A stretch of 64,000 nt of DNA from Fictibacillus sp. b24 (lineage in GTDB: Bacteria > Bacillota > Bacilli > Bacillales > Fictibacillaceae), in contig NZ_JAUCES010000005.1 in NCBI RefSeq assembly GCF_030348825.1, positions 930,001 to 994,000 on the forward strand, given 5' to 3'. This document shows, piece by piece, positions 16,895 through 24,864 of this stretch. Below the pieces are notes generated by a model. It saw only the letters and a program-made list of their open reading frames with translations, was not told the origin of the DNA and made no database searches. The position numbers and the translations under genes are program-made. Every line of letters starts with the position of its first letter. The first letter of the stretch is position 1.

Positions 16895-18197
16895 GCACCG
16901 TTTTGTCAGAAGTAATATGAAAAGAAACAGAACACGTGTCTGGATGACAATTCTTGCTTCAACGATCGGCTGTGCCTTTTTAATTATGCTCGCCTCAGTA
17001 GGCTTTGCCATCCATAAGACAGCTGTAGATGATGTGATGAGTTACCGGTTGATGAACGAAATCCAAATCCAAAAAGAAAACGGTATGATAACTGATAAAG
17101 AAGTGAAGAAATTAGAGAAGATGAAAGATGTAAAGGTGGTCACACGCAAAAAGCATACACCCGCAAACGAGTTTATGCTCGGTGATTACATGATTAATAC
17201 TACTGTTTTCAGTGCACATATGCCGTCTGAGATCAAAGCTGGCTTTGAACTAGACCGTGGTCGTTTACCTGAAAATAAGAATGAAATCGTAGTCGGCTAT
17301 CATTTTGCGGAACAATTAACAAAAAAAGCGCCTGAAGGTTATTTTGAAGGGTTGAGCGATGAAGAATCACAGGAAAAACATAAAGAATTAATATACAAAG
17401 AGGACTTAATAGGAAAGACCCTCACTTACCATTTGACCCCTTCTGAAAATAAGGATCAAAATGCAAAAAATCTTTCGGTAGAAGTTAAAGTAGTTGGGAT
17501 TGGAAAAAAACCGACAAAGAAGTGGGCTATTGCTACAGATGCTTATATTACGGAGGATCTTCGAAATGAGGTAGTTCATACCCTATTTGGAAAAAACGAG
17601 AGAGATGACAATGAAGGTACAGTGGAGGAAGGATATGACGATGTAAAAGTGTATACGTCGTCAGCGGAAAAGGTAAAAGCAGTTTCTGAAGAAATTGAGA
17701 AGATGAATTTATTAACTTATTCTGTTGCCAGCGAATTAAAGGAGCTTAACCTTTATTTTACTTTGTTTAAGGCGGGTCTAATTTTTATCGGTGGAATTGC
17801 TGTTCTAATTGCCTCCATCGGTATTTTTAATACGATGACGATGGCTGTTACGGAACGCTCACAGGATATCGGTATCATGAAAGCCATCGGTGCAACTCCT
17901 AAAACCATTAAACGCATTTTCCTGTTAGAAAGCGGGTATATCGGTCTATGGGGAGTGGGATTAGGTACATTGCTGGCATATTTGATTAGCTATGGAGTCA
18001 ATTTTGCTCTTCCAATTATCATTGAGCAGTTCTTAAACGAAAAGCCACCTGAAGATTTCATTCTATCTTATATCCCATGGAGTCTGACAGTGATTGCCGT
18101 AACGATTTGTATGGGCGTAACGCTGTTATCGGGTTGGAGACCTGCGGCAAAAGCTACCACGGTTGATGTATTAAAAGCGTTAAGAAGAGATGTGTAA
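16878..18197 (+). CDS. MacB-like / FtsX-family ABC permease
   Basis: Permease of 439 residues with one N-terminal span (VWMTILASTIGCAFLIML), a large extracellular MacB-core-like domain (about residues 45-280) and three C-terminal spans. The FtsX motif ERSQDIGIMKAIGATPKTI sits at about residues 330-348. GTG is used as start, seven bases after AGGGAGA that lies inside the ATPase gene. With the ATPase it probably forms a mechanotransmissive exporter; the substrate cannot be told. Confidence 0.9.
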   Translation: MKFKDKHRFVRSNMKRNRTRVWMTILASTIGCAFLIMLASVGFAIHKTAVDDVMSYRLMNEIQIQKENGMITDKEVKKLEKMKDVKVVTRKKHTPANEFMLGDYMINTTVFSAHMPSEIKAGFELDRGRLPENKNEIVVGYHFAEQLTKKAPEGYFEGLSDEESQEKHKELIYKEDLIGKTLTYHLTPSENKDQNAKNLSVEVKVVGIGKKPTKKWAIATDAYITEDLRNEVVHTLFGKNERDDNEGTVEEGYDDVKVYTSSAEKVKAVSEEIEKMNLLTYSVASELKELNLYFTLFKAGLIFIGGIAVLIASIGIFNTMTMAVTERSQDIGIMKAIGATPKTIKRIFLLESGYIGLWGVGLGTLLAYLISYGVNFALPIIIEQFLNEKPPEDFILSYIPWSLTVIAVTICMGVTLLSGWRPAAKATTVDVLKALRRDV

Positions 18198-18209
18198 AGG
18201 TGAGCACTA

Positions 18210-18326
18210 GTGGATATTTTAGTCTGCTGGTGTTTTTTCTGTGGTGCCTTTTCTGAAGTGTACACCGTTTTAAAAACAGGAGAAAGGGTGGTATTCCCCG
18301 AAAACGTAGATAAAAGGAGTGAATAA
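18210..18326 (+). CDS. Candidate 38-residue Cys-containing small protein
   Basis: A short frame starting at GTG encodes a peptide that begins MDILVCWCFFCGAF and ends in DKRSE. AAAGGTGAG lies about five bases before the GTG, and the stop is four bases before the peptidase E ATG, so coupling is possible. The CxCxxC cluster near the N-terminus could bind metal. It lies between two clear genes and matches no family I know, so chance cannot be excluded. Confidence 0.4.
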   Translation: MDILVCWCFFCGAFSEVYTVLKTGERVVFPENVDKRSE

Positions 18327-18330
18327 CACC

Positions 18331-19017
18331 ATGAAACAAATTATTGCCATGGGCGGCGGCGGTTTTTCCATGGAACCTGAAAACAAGCGGCTGGATCATT
18401 ATATTCTTCAGCAATGTAAAGATGATAAACCGCGTATTTGCTTTGTACCAACAGCGAGCGGAGATGCAGATGGATATATTGAACGCTTTTACAAAGCTTT
18501 TGAAGCTGAAAACTGCGTGCCATCACATTTGTCGCTCTTTTCTCCTCCTATAGATCTGAAGGATTTCGTAAATCAGCAGGATATTTTTTATGTCGGCGGA
18601 GGCAATACAAAAAACCTCCTCGCTCTGTGGAAAGAATGGGGATTAGATGTTCTTTTAAATACGGCATATGAAGATGGGAAACTATTAGCCGGCCTTAGTG
18701 CAGGTTCTCTTTGCTGGTTTGAAGAAGGTGTGACCGATTCATTTGGCCCACTTACTAAGCTGGAATGTCTAGGCTTTCTGTCTGGAAGTCATTGCCCCCA
18801 TTATGATGGTGAGGCAGAACGAAGACCCGCTTATCATGGACTTATTGAGAATGGATTAAAGCCAGGATTTGCAGCAGATGATGGAGCAGCACTTCACTTT
18901 ATTGATGGAAAACTGCACAAAGTGGTTAGTTCAAGAGAGAACGCAAAAGCTTACTATGTAGAGAAACAGGGCGAGGAAGTGGCTGAAAGGGAGCTCGAAA
19001 CACTTTTTTTAAAATAA
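18331..19017 (+). CDS. pepE: Peptidase E-like (S51 family) serine peptidase
   Basis: Cytosolic serine hydrolase of 228 residues in the class I glutamine amidotransferase-like fold. LLAGLSAGSLCWFE (about residues 117-130) carries the nucleophile elbow GxSAGS, and YVGGGNTKNLLALWKEWG and FVPTASGD are further S51 marks. The family cleaves Asp-X dipeptides or acts on related substrates. The ATG is preferred over an upstream GTG that would lie inside AAAGGAGT. B. subtilis YgaJ is the likely counterpart. Confidence 0.88.
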   Translation: MKQIIAMGGGGFSMEPENKRLDHYILQQCKDDKPRICFVPTASGDADGYIERFYKAFEAENCVPSHLSLFSPPIDLKDFVNQQDIFYVGGGNTKNLLALWKEWGLDVLLNTAYEDGKLLAGLSAGSLCWFEEGVTDSFGPLTKLECLGFLSGSHCPHYDGEAERRPAYHGLIENGLKPGFAADDGAALHFIDGKLHKVVSSRENAKAYYVEKQGEEVAERELETLFLK

Positions 19018-19029
19018 AGGTTTAAAGTT

Positions 19030-19070
19030 CTGATGATTGGGCGGAAAATGTATTATTCGCTAATCATCAG
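19030..19070 (+). promoter_or_regulatory. Hairpin abutting the ribosome site of the SOD gene
   Basis: CTGATGATT pairs perfectly with AATCATCAG, with GCG/CGC pairing inside the loop. The last two bases of the 3' arm are the first two of AGGAGG. The hairpin could modulate translation of the SOD-like lipoprotein or end the upstream transcript. Confidence 0.5.
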
Positions 19071-19079
19071 GAGGTAAGA

Positions 19080-19682
19080 GTGTTGAAAAAATTTGCAAGC
19101 ATTCTGTTATTCATGATGCTGGTTATTGTTTTAGCATCGTGTGGAAACAAGAATAAAGACGATGAACATAAAAATCATGATATGGAAGAATCCAAAGCCG
19201 CATCTCAAGCGGCATCCAGCAAGGTAAAGGGCGGATCTTACATTGTGAATCTTATTAATTCAAAAGGTGATAAAGCGGGAGAAGCAACTTTAACACAAAC
19301 AGCGGATGGAGTTAAAGTTGAGGTGAACGCAACAGGATTAAAACCAGGCGAACATGGCATTCACTTTCATCAAGAAGCAATATGTGCACCGCCAGATTTC
19401 AAATCAGCCGGACCACACTTTAATCCAACAGAAAAAAAGCATGGGTTTCTTAATCCGAAAGGCCCTCATGTAGGTGATATCCAAAATGTGAAGGCAAACA
19501 AAAGCGGTGTTGTTCAAGACGAAGTTCTATCTAATCTTGTGACTCTTTTAGAAGGCAAGAGTAACTCACTATTTGCAAACGGCGGCACCTCGCTTGTTAT
19601 ACATGATAAGCCAGATGATTATAAGACAGATCCTGCCGGAAATTCAGGAGACCGAGTTCTGTGCGGCGTAATTAAGAAATAA
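19080..19682 (+). CDS. Cu/Zn superoxide dismutase-like lipoprotein
   Basis: Lipoprotein of about 200 residues with lipobox LASC and a Cu/Zn-SOD domain from about residue 50. Copper ligands are visible: HFH in GIHFHQE, the His of GPHFNP and the His of LVIHDKPDD. Zinc ligands are the His of KKHGF, the His of GPHVGD and the Asp after it. The disulfide cysteines are in EAICAPPDF and RVLCGVI. B. subtilis YojM lacks two copper ligands, so this protein looks more complete. GTG at 19080 or TTG at 19083 could start it; AGGAGG lies just upstream. Confidence 0.88.
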   Translation: MLKKFASILLFMMLVIVLASCGNKNKDDEHKNHDMEESKAASQAASSKVKGGSYIVNLINSKGDKAGEATLTQTADGVKVEVNATGLKPGEHGIHFHQEAICAPPDFKSAGPHFNPTEKKHGFLNPKGPHVGDIQNVKANKSGVVQDEVLSNLVTLLEGKSNSLFANGGTSLVIHDKPDDYKTDPAGNSGDRVLCGVIKK

Positions 19683-19684
19683 AG

Positions 19685-19735
19685 AAAAAGCTGGAAAACC
19701 GTTGAACTATCGACGGGAATTTCCAGCTTTTTCAT
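19685..19735. terminator. Bidirectional terminator after the SOD gene
   Basis: GAAAAAGCTGGAAA pairs perfectly with TTTCCAGCTTTTTC. It can serve both the SOD gene and the converging ABC operon, although an array lies between. Confidence 0.85.
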
Positions 19736-19769
19736 TCTTTCTAGGAAGACAGGTTCTTGCTGATTTGAT

Positions 19770-19875
19770 CATTTTTATATGATGATGGGCTTTTTTTATG
19801 TGATGACCTGTATTTTTTATGTGATGTGCCAAGTTTTTTATGTGATAATATCCTTTTTTTATATGATCTGAATTC
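19770..19875. repeat. Array A: five AT-rich units at a 21-bp period
   Basis: The core TATRTGAT occurs at 19776, 19797, 19818, 19839 and 19860, exactly 21 bases apart each time, each preceded by five to seven T. The bases between cores differ. It lies between convergent transcription units and has no coding frame. Confidence 0.85.
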
Positions 19876-19937
19876 CTCTGTTTTTTTCAAAAGGATTTTG
19901 CAGCCAACTGGGGTGCACGCCTGCTAATGGCATAATT

Positions 19938-20732
19938 TTAACTCCCCGTACTCGTAAAGGCCCTTAACCCTCTATTCCAAAACCAGTAGGCGACCACGCA
20001 TGTGACAATCGCAACAATAGGCGTTAACAATGCAAGCTTTTCGAATCCTGAGCCTTCAATAAAATAAGCTGCAGGATAAAATGCGGTAAAGCCGTATGGA
20101 ATGATCCATGTAAGTAAGTGTCGAATGCCTTTATGGTAGATCGTTAAAGGATAGCGGGCAAAATCACTCAAGTTAAAGATCGTCCACACGATCGGCAGGC
20201 TATCAACCATCCAAAAGGATAATGTTGCAAAGAATAGATTAATCGCTACAAAAATAAAACCAGATGCAATAATCATGATAACAAGAATAAAGAACTCCAA
20301 TACTCCCCACGAAACATCTAGATGCGGCATGGCCGTACTGATTACGATGATGCCGATAAACAGCTGTCCAAATCCGTCCTGCTGAAGCCGATCTGCAATA
20401 AAGTGGAACAACGGATTGATCGGACGGATGAGGAGACGATCAAACTTTCCCGGTCTTATGTACTGCCAGCCAAGCGTCCACAAATTATCAAAGAATATAT
20501 GGTGGATGGACCTGCCAGTAGCGGCAATTCCGTATATGAATAGAATCTCGTAAAACGTCCAGCCGTTCAACTGATGAATATGATCGAACACAATTTTAAC
20601 AAAGAAGATTCCTGCAAACTGCTGAAGCATAACTGACAAGACACCAAGCAGAAAATCCATCCTATATTCCATCATTACTTTTAAATTTTGTTTGCAGAAC
20701 AAATAATATAATTTCATGTACCGTGTCAACAT
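19938..20732 (-). CDS. ABC-2 type permease (COG3694-like)
   Basis: Membrane protein of 264 residues with six spans, third gene of an exporter operon. GVLSVMLQQFAGIFF, RPGKFDRLLIRPINPLFHF and FWNRGLRAFTSTGS at the C-terminus match the paired COG4587/COG3694 permeases of Bacillus ABC-2 systems. The ATG has AGGAGGTGA five bases upstream; a GTG three codons earlier overlaps that site. It follows the sister permease by about a dozen bases. Substrate unknown; relatives are often linked to drug or polysaccharide export. Confidence 0.85.
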   Translation of the reverse strand: MLTRYMKLYYLFCKQNLKVMMEYRMDFLLGVLSVMLQQFAGIFFVKIVFDHIHQLNGWTFYEILFIYGIAATGRSIHHIFFDNLWTLGWQYIRPGKFDRLLIRPINPLFHFIADRLQQDGFGQLFIGIIVISTAMPHLDVSWGVLEFFILVIMIIASGFIFVAINLFFATLSFWMVDSLPIVWTIFNLSDFARYPLTIYHKGIRHLLTWIIPYGFTAFYPAAYFIEGSGFEKLALLTPIVAIVTCVVAYWFWNRGLRAFTSTGS

Positions 20733-20744
20733 GCACGTCACCTC

Positions 20745-21533
20745 CTATCCTCCAAAAATCGTTACCTTTTTAATCGCAATCGACCATAGAATCCTTAACA
20801 AAACAAAGAGTAAGACAGCCCAAAAGATTTGTGATCCTAGCGCAAGCCATGCTTCAGTTCCTGTTAAGATGCCAGTATAAATCGCTACCGGAACATAGAC
20901 CATTGCTTGGAACGGAAGGAATAGACTTACCGTTTGAAACCATTCAGGAAATAAAATAAGCGGAACGAGTGCCCCGGAAAAAAACGAGATTACCGCTTCT
21001 TTCATCACTTCAAGCCCCCAAAGGTTAATCGTCCAAAATGCAAGAATTGCGATCAGCAGGTCAAAAAATGTTCCGATCCAGATTCCCATTAGTGCGCTAA
21101 GCAAAAATAATAAGCCGCCTTGCCACGTAGTCGGGAGTGCTATATCCATAAAAACAAACGCAAGTATGCCAAGAGGCAGTGCTCCGCGTATAAAGTGGAT
21201 AATTTTATCCCCCATATCCATCGCGATCAACCGAGTGATAAGGTGATAAGGACGCATGAGTTCGATTGCTACATTACCGTCTTTTATAGTATGGGCGAGT
21301 TCTTGGCCCACACCTGAAACGAACATCTGTAAAAACATAGCGATAATGATATACGTAATCATGCTATCAAATGGCATACCTTCTATTTCCGTTCGGCTGC
21401 TATAAACGGCTTTCCAAAAGAAATAGATTACAAGCATTCTTAAAAGAACGGAGAAGGTATTTGCCCAAAACCATGCTGAATATGCAGCATGAACTTGCAT
21501 CTGAACACGGGCAAACTCAATGTATTTCCTCAT
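20745..21533 (-). CDS. ABC-2 type permease (COG4587-like)
   Basis: Membrane protein of 262 residues with six predicted spans, second gene of the operon. MRKYIEFARVQMQVHAAYSAWFWANTF and AHTIKDGNVAIELMRPYHLITRLIAMDMGDK are typical of COG4587 permeases that act with COG3694 and COG4586 partners. Its start lies inside the end of the ATPase gene (17-base overlap), which indicates translational coupling. Confidence 0.87.
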   Translation of the reverse strand: MRKYIEFARVQMQVHAAYSAWFWANTFSVLLRMLVIYFFWKAVYSSRTEIEGMPFDSMITYIIIAMFLQMFVSGVGQELAHTIKDGNVAIELMRPYHLITRLIAMDMGDKIIHFIRGALPLGILAFVFMDIALPTTWQGGLLFLLSALMGIWIGTFFDLLIAILAFWTINLWGLEVMKEAVISFFSGALVPLILFPEWFQTVSLFLPFQAMVYVPVAIYTGILTGTEAWLALGSQIFWAVLLFVLLRILWSIAIKKVTIFGG

Positions 21534-22545
21534 GCTGCACCTTACCTTTCATCCCTTTTCCGTAAATCTCTTCTACGATTGTTTCGATCTTTGCGTCGGT
21601 AATCGTTAAGTCTGCGACGGGATAATGCTTCATCATACAGCTGATGACTTCCGCTCCTGAAATATCTTTGTTGCTGAACGAGATGGATACAAGATGGTGA
21701 TCTTCATCTGTTCTTGGAATGATCTCAGTCACAGAATTGATTTCTTCAGGCAGCACAAAATCATCGATTGAATGCTCTAACTCAAACTGAATTACACGCT
21801 TATCACCAAATTGTGATTTAATGTCCTGAATGGATCCATCGTATATTACACTGCCATCGTCAATAATGATAATGCGCTGACAGATCTCCTCGATGTCTTG
21901 CATATCATGTGTGGTTAATAGCACGGTTGTGCCGTACCTAGTGTTCATCTGTTTGATGAAGTTGCGGATTCGAACCTTAACCGCAACGTCTAATCCGATT
22001 GTAGGTTCATCCAAGTACACGACTTTTGGACGATGTAAAAAAGCAGCGGCGAGTTCACAGCGCATTTTCTGTCCTAACGATAGCTGCCTTACTGGGATGC
22101 CTAACAATGGCTCTAAATGAAGGACATCAACGAATTCCGCTAACGTTTCTTCATATTGCTTTTGAGGAATCTCATAGATGTGTTTAAGCAGTTCGTAGCT
22201 TTCTCGAACAGGGATATCCCAGAATAATTGTGTCCGCTGACCGAAAACGGCACCAATATGGCTGGCGTTTTGTTTCCTATTTTCATAGGGAATGATTCCG
22301 TTCACTTTCACTTCGCCGGAGGTAGGCGTTAAAATTCCGGTTAGCATCTTTATCGTTGTGGACTTGCCTGCACCATTCGCTCCGATGTATCCAACCATTT
22401 CGCCTGATTCAATGTTCATGCTGATTCCTTTAACCGCTTTTTTCGTTTCATATTTTCTATGAAACAATGATTTTACGGCTCCTCTTAAACCAGGATCCCG
22501 TTTTGCTATTTTATAATGCTTTTCGAGTTTTTTTACAACGATCAT
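21517..22545 (-). CDS. ABC-2 exporter ATP-binding protein (COG4586-like)
   Basis: ATPase of 342 residues, first gene of the operon. Walker A is YIGANGAGKSTTIKML, signature is LSLGQKMRCELAAAFLH, Walker B is VVYLDEPTIGLDVAVK, switch LTTHDMQD. The N-terminal extension IVVKKLEKHYKIAKRDPGLRGAVKSLFHRKYETKKAV is characteristic of COG4586. The ATG is preceded by AAGGAGAT five bases upstream. An intrinsic terminator lies just before this ribosome site within the leader, so expression may be set by read-through. Confidence 0.92.
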   Translation of the reverse strand: MIVVKKLEKHYKIAKRDPGLRGAVKSLFHRKYETKKAVKGISMNIESGEMVGYIGANGAGKSTTIKMLTGILTPTSGEVKVNGIIPYENRKQNASHIGAVFGQRTQLFWDIPVRESYELLKHIYEIPQKQYEETLAEFVDVLHLEPLLGIPVRQLSLGQKMRCELAAAFLHRPKVVYLDEPTIGLDVAVKVRIRNFIKQMNTRYGTTVLLTTHDMQDIEEICQRIIIIDDGSVIYDGSIQDIKSQFGDKRVIQFELEHSIDDFVLPEEINSVTEIIPRTDEDHHLVSISFSNKDISGAEVISCMMKHYPVADLTITDAKIETIVEEIYGKGMKGKVQHEEIH

Positions 22546-22570
22546 GTGAAATCTCCTTAAAAATGAACAC

Positions 22571-22597
22571 AAAAAAACCACAGACAAGCTCCTGCGG
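22571..22597 (-). terminator. Leader terminator (attenuator) of the ABC-2 operon
   Basis: On the minus strand CCGCAG pairs with CTGTGG (one G-U) across an eight-base loop and is followed by TTTTTTT. It ends about 26 bases before the ATPase start codon. Confidence 0.7.
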
Positions 22598-22663
22598 GTA
22601 TGTGTGCATATATAAATTTTTTAGCTCACGATCTGACGCGTCAGGTTTTAAAGGGATATGAAA

Positions 22664-22693
22664 TTAGTTTGATTGTATGATAAAAATCCACAT
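22664..22693 (-). CDS. Candidate leader peptide MWIFIIQSN of the ABC-2 operon
   Basis: A nine-residue frame on the minus strand opens with ATG five bases after AAAAGGAGAGGG, an excellent ribosome site, and stops at TAA. It lies between a sigma-A-type promoter and the leader terminator. This arrangement is known from translation-dependent attenuation of antibiotic-responsive transporter operons in Bacillus. A function as leader peptide is inference. Confidence 0.5.
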   Translation of the reverse strand: MWIFIIQSN

Positions 22694-22709
22694 GTTATCC
22701 CTCTCCTTT

Positions 22710-22723
22710 TGAAAACGTTTGCA
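22710..22723. promoter_or_regulatory. cre-like site in the ABC-2 operon leader
   Basis: TGAAAACGTTTGCA matches the CcpA consensus TGWAANCGNTNWCA at 13 of 14 positions. It lies just after the predicted start point of the minus-strand transcript, a position where CcpA would block transcription. It is also about 160 bases before the plus-strand channel gene. Confidence 0.45.
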
Positions 22724-22741
22724 AATGTATGCAGTACACGC

Positions 22742-22770
22742 ATTATATCTAAAGTTTTTCGATTTGTAAA
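22742..22770 (-). promoter_or_regulatory. Sigma-A promoter of the ABC-2 operon
   Basis: Read on the minus strand: TTTACA, a 17-base spacer, TATAAT. The leader before the ATPase gene would be about 190 bases. Confidence 0.7.
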
Positions 22771-22878
22771 ATATATCCTTGTTTTTAATTTAAAAGGAAT
22801 AGTTTAGTTGATTAAGTGTTTGGGAAAGTAGAGCTTATGTAGAGGTCAATAAATGTACCTAAAAAAAGGAGGAAGAAT

Positions 22879-24627
22879 ATGTACGATTACAATGGAGTAA
22901 CGGATTCGTGGATGGCTTACTTAGGAAGATTGCCAGATTTGCTTCTAGCTATTTTAGTTTTATTAATTGGCTGGCTTATCGCTTCTTTAGTAGCCAAAGC
23001 AGTCAAAAAAGCTCTTCACAAAACTGACTTTGACAATAAAGTCGCAAGGTGGATGAGACCTGATTCAGATGGGGAACACGTTGAACAAACGAGATCCAGT
23101 AAGTATTCTTCTGAAGAAGTTATAAGTAAAGTTGTATTTTGGATTCTTATGGCTGTGGCGATTGTTATGTTCTTAAACATGCTTAGCCTTCCGTATGTAG
23201 CTCAGCCGATCTCAAACGCTTTAGGTGTGATTGCAGCAGCGATTCCTAACCTATTAAAAGCAGCACTAATCGCAGCTGTTGCTTGGCTGATCGCATCAGG
23301 TTTATCCATACTCGTGAAAAAATTAGGGCAAAACACTGGTTTTGAAAGATTATTGCACCGCTGGAAGCTTACTCGAGATCCAAGTCAATCTGACAAAGCT
23401 GTTATCTCAGCTTCAAAAGCAGTATTTTACCTTACCTTACTATTATTCCTGCCTGCTGTATTATCCGCTTTAGGAATTGATGCAATTTCTGAGCCATTAG
23501 AAGGCATGCTGACAGGATTCTTCGCTTTCTTGCCAAAACTTCTTGGAGCAGCCATCATTCTTTTTGTTGGATGGCTAGTAGCTAAGATCGTTAAGGAGAT
23601 TTTGGTAAACTTCCTTCAAAGCATCGGTACAGACCGTTTAGCAGACAAAATGGGTGCTGAGCGCGCTTTAGAGAAAACATCTCTTTCTCAGCTAATTGGA
23701 ACAATCGTATACGTATTTATCTTAATTCCTGTTGTTATTTCTGCACTCGAAACATTGGACATCAACGGAATTTCTGGACCTGCAATCGGAATGTTAGGTC
23801 AAATCATGGACATGATTCCGAATATTATCGTAGCCATCATCCTAGTAGCTGTAGGTTTATGGCTAGGCAAATGGGTGAAAAAAGCAGTTACTTCATTATT
23901 AGAACGAGTTGGATTCAATGGTATTTTTCACAAGATGGGTCTAGGATCTCTTCATAAGACAGATCGTACATTTACCATCTCACAAATCATTGGGTATGCC
24001 GCTCAGGTTGTTGTCGTATTGCTCTTTACAATTGAAGCACTTCAACTGGTTAATCTTGAAAGTTTAGTTAGTATTCTATCGGTTGTACTAGCCTATATCC
24101 CGATGGTGTTAACGGCAGTGTTGGTACTAGGAATCGGATTCTATGCAGGAGACCTTGTAAAACGTGTCGTTCAAAGCATGGTAAAACAACAGGCGGAAGG
24201 CAAGCTGCTTGGCAATATTGCAAAGTATACGATTATTACGCTTGCGTTCTTCATGGCTCTGGATCAGCTTGGAGTAGCAAAAACAATCGTAAATGCTGCG
24301 TTCATTTTAATCCTAGGTGGATTCACACTTGCTTTTGGTCTTGCTTTTGGACTAGGTGGACGAGATGCAGCTGGTCGTACGCTTAATAAATGGGGAAGAC
24401 GAATGGAACATACAACGATCGGAAGTCCTGACCCTGCAGAGTGGAAAGATAAGACATCTTTAAAAGATTTCCGTACAGATTCTTCAAAACAACAAGATGT
24501 GTCAACAACAACTACAAACCTTGATAAGCCTCATACTATCGCAAAAGACAGACAATTTAATCACTTGAACACACCAAGCGATGAATTTGGCATAAACAAG
24601 AATGATCCAAAAAGAAATGATTTTTAA
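22879..24627 (+). CDS. TM-helix-repeat protein, mechanosensitive channel-like
   Basis: Membrane protein of 582 residues built from repeated units, each with a span such as LLLAILVLLIGWLIASLVAKAVKKAL, LLGAAIILFVGWLVAKIVKEIL, IIVAIILVAVGLWLGKWVKKAV and PMVLTAVLVLGIGFYAGDLVKRVV. This is the conserved TM-helix repeat (PF05552) of CmpX-like small-conductance channel relatives. The last repeat ends with LGGFTLAFGLAFGLGGRDAAGRTLNKW, the MscS-like pore helix pattern. A polar tail of about 65 residues follows. AAAAAAGGAGGAAG precedes the ATG. Ion specificity unknown. Confidence 0.82.
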   Translation: MYDYNGVTDSWMAYLGRLPDLLLAILVLLIGWLIASLVAKAVKKALHKTDFDNKVARWMRPDSDGEHVEQTRSSKYSSEEVISKVVFWILMAVAIVMFLNMLSLPYVAQPISNALGVIAAAIPNLLKAALIAAVAWLIASGLSILVKKLGQNTGFERLLHRWKLTRDPSQSDKAVISASKAVFYLTLLLFLPAVLSALGIDAISEPLEGMLTGFFAFLPKLLGAAIILFVGWLVAKIVKEILVNFLQSIGTDRLADKMGAERALEKTSLSQLIGTIVYVFILIPVVISALETLDINGISGPAIGMLGQIMDMIPNIIVAIILVAVGLWLGKWVKKAVTSLLERVGFNGIFHKMGLGSLHKTDRTFTISQIIGYAAQVVVVLLFTIEALQLVNLESLVSILSVVLAYIPMVLTAVLVLGIGFYAGDLVKRVVQSMVKQQAEGKLLGNIAKYTIITLAFFMALDQLGVAKTIVNAAFILILGGFTLAFGLAFGLGGRDAAGRTLNKWGRRMEHTTIGSPDPAEWKDKTSLKDFRTDSSKQQDVSTTTTNLDKPHTIAKDRQFNHLNTPSDEFGINKNDPKRNDF

Positions 24628-24649
24628 TCCATAATAAATAGGAGAATGG

Positions 24650-24695
24650 AAATGACTCATAAAGGTGAACCTTAACCTTTGTGAGTCATTTTTCA
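24650..24695 (+). terminator. Intrinsic terminator of the channel gene
   Basis: AAATGACTCATAAAGG pairs with CCTTTGTGAGTCATTT, followed by TTTC. Confidence 0.8.
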
Positions 24696-24864
24696 TCGTT
24701 TCATACACTGCATCAACCGTGAGTGTCAATTAACGTAAAAATAATTTCGTTTGTTTTATTGAAAGAACATTGTTTCACAACTGTCTAATCCAGCCATATA
24801 ATTATCGTTCAACCTGGTATTTAGTGCCGGGTGTATTCATTTTTGGGACGTTTGAAGTGAATAG

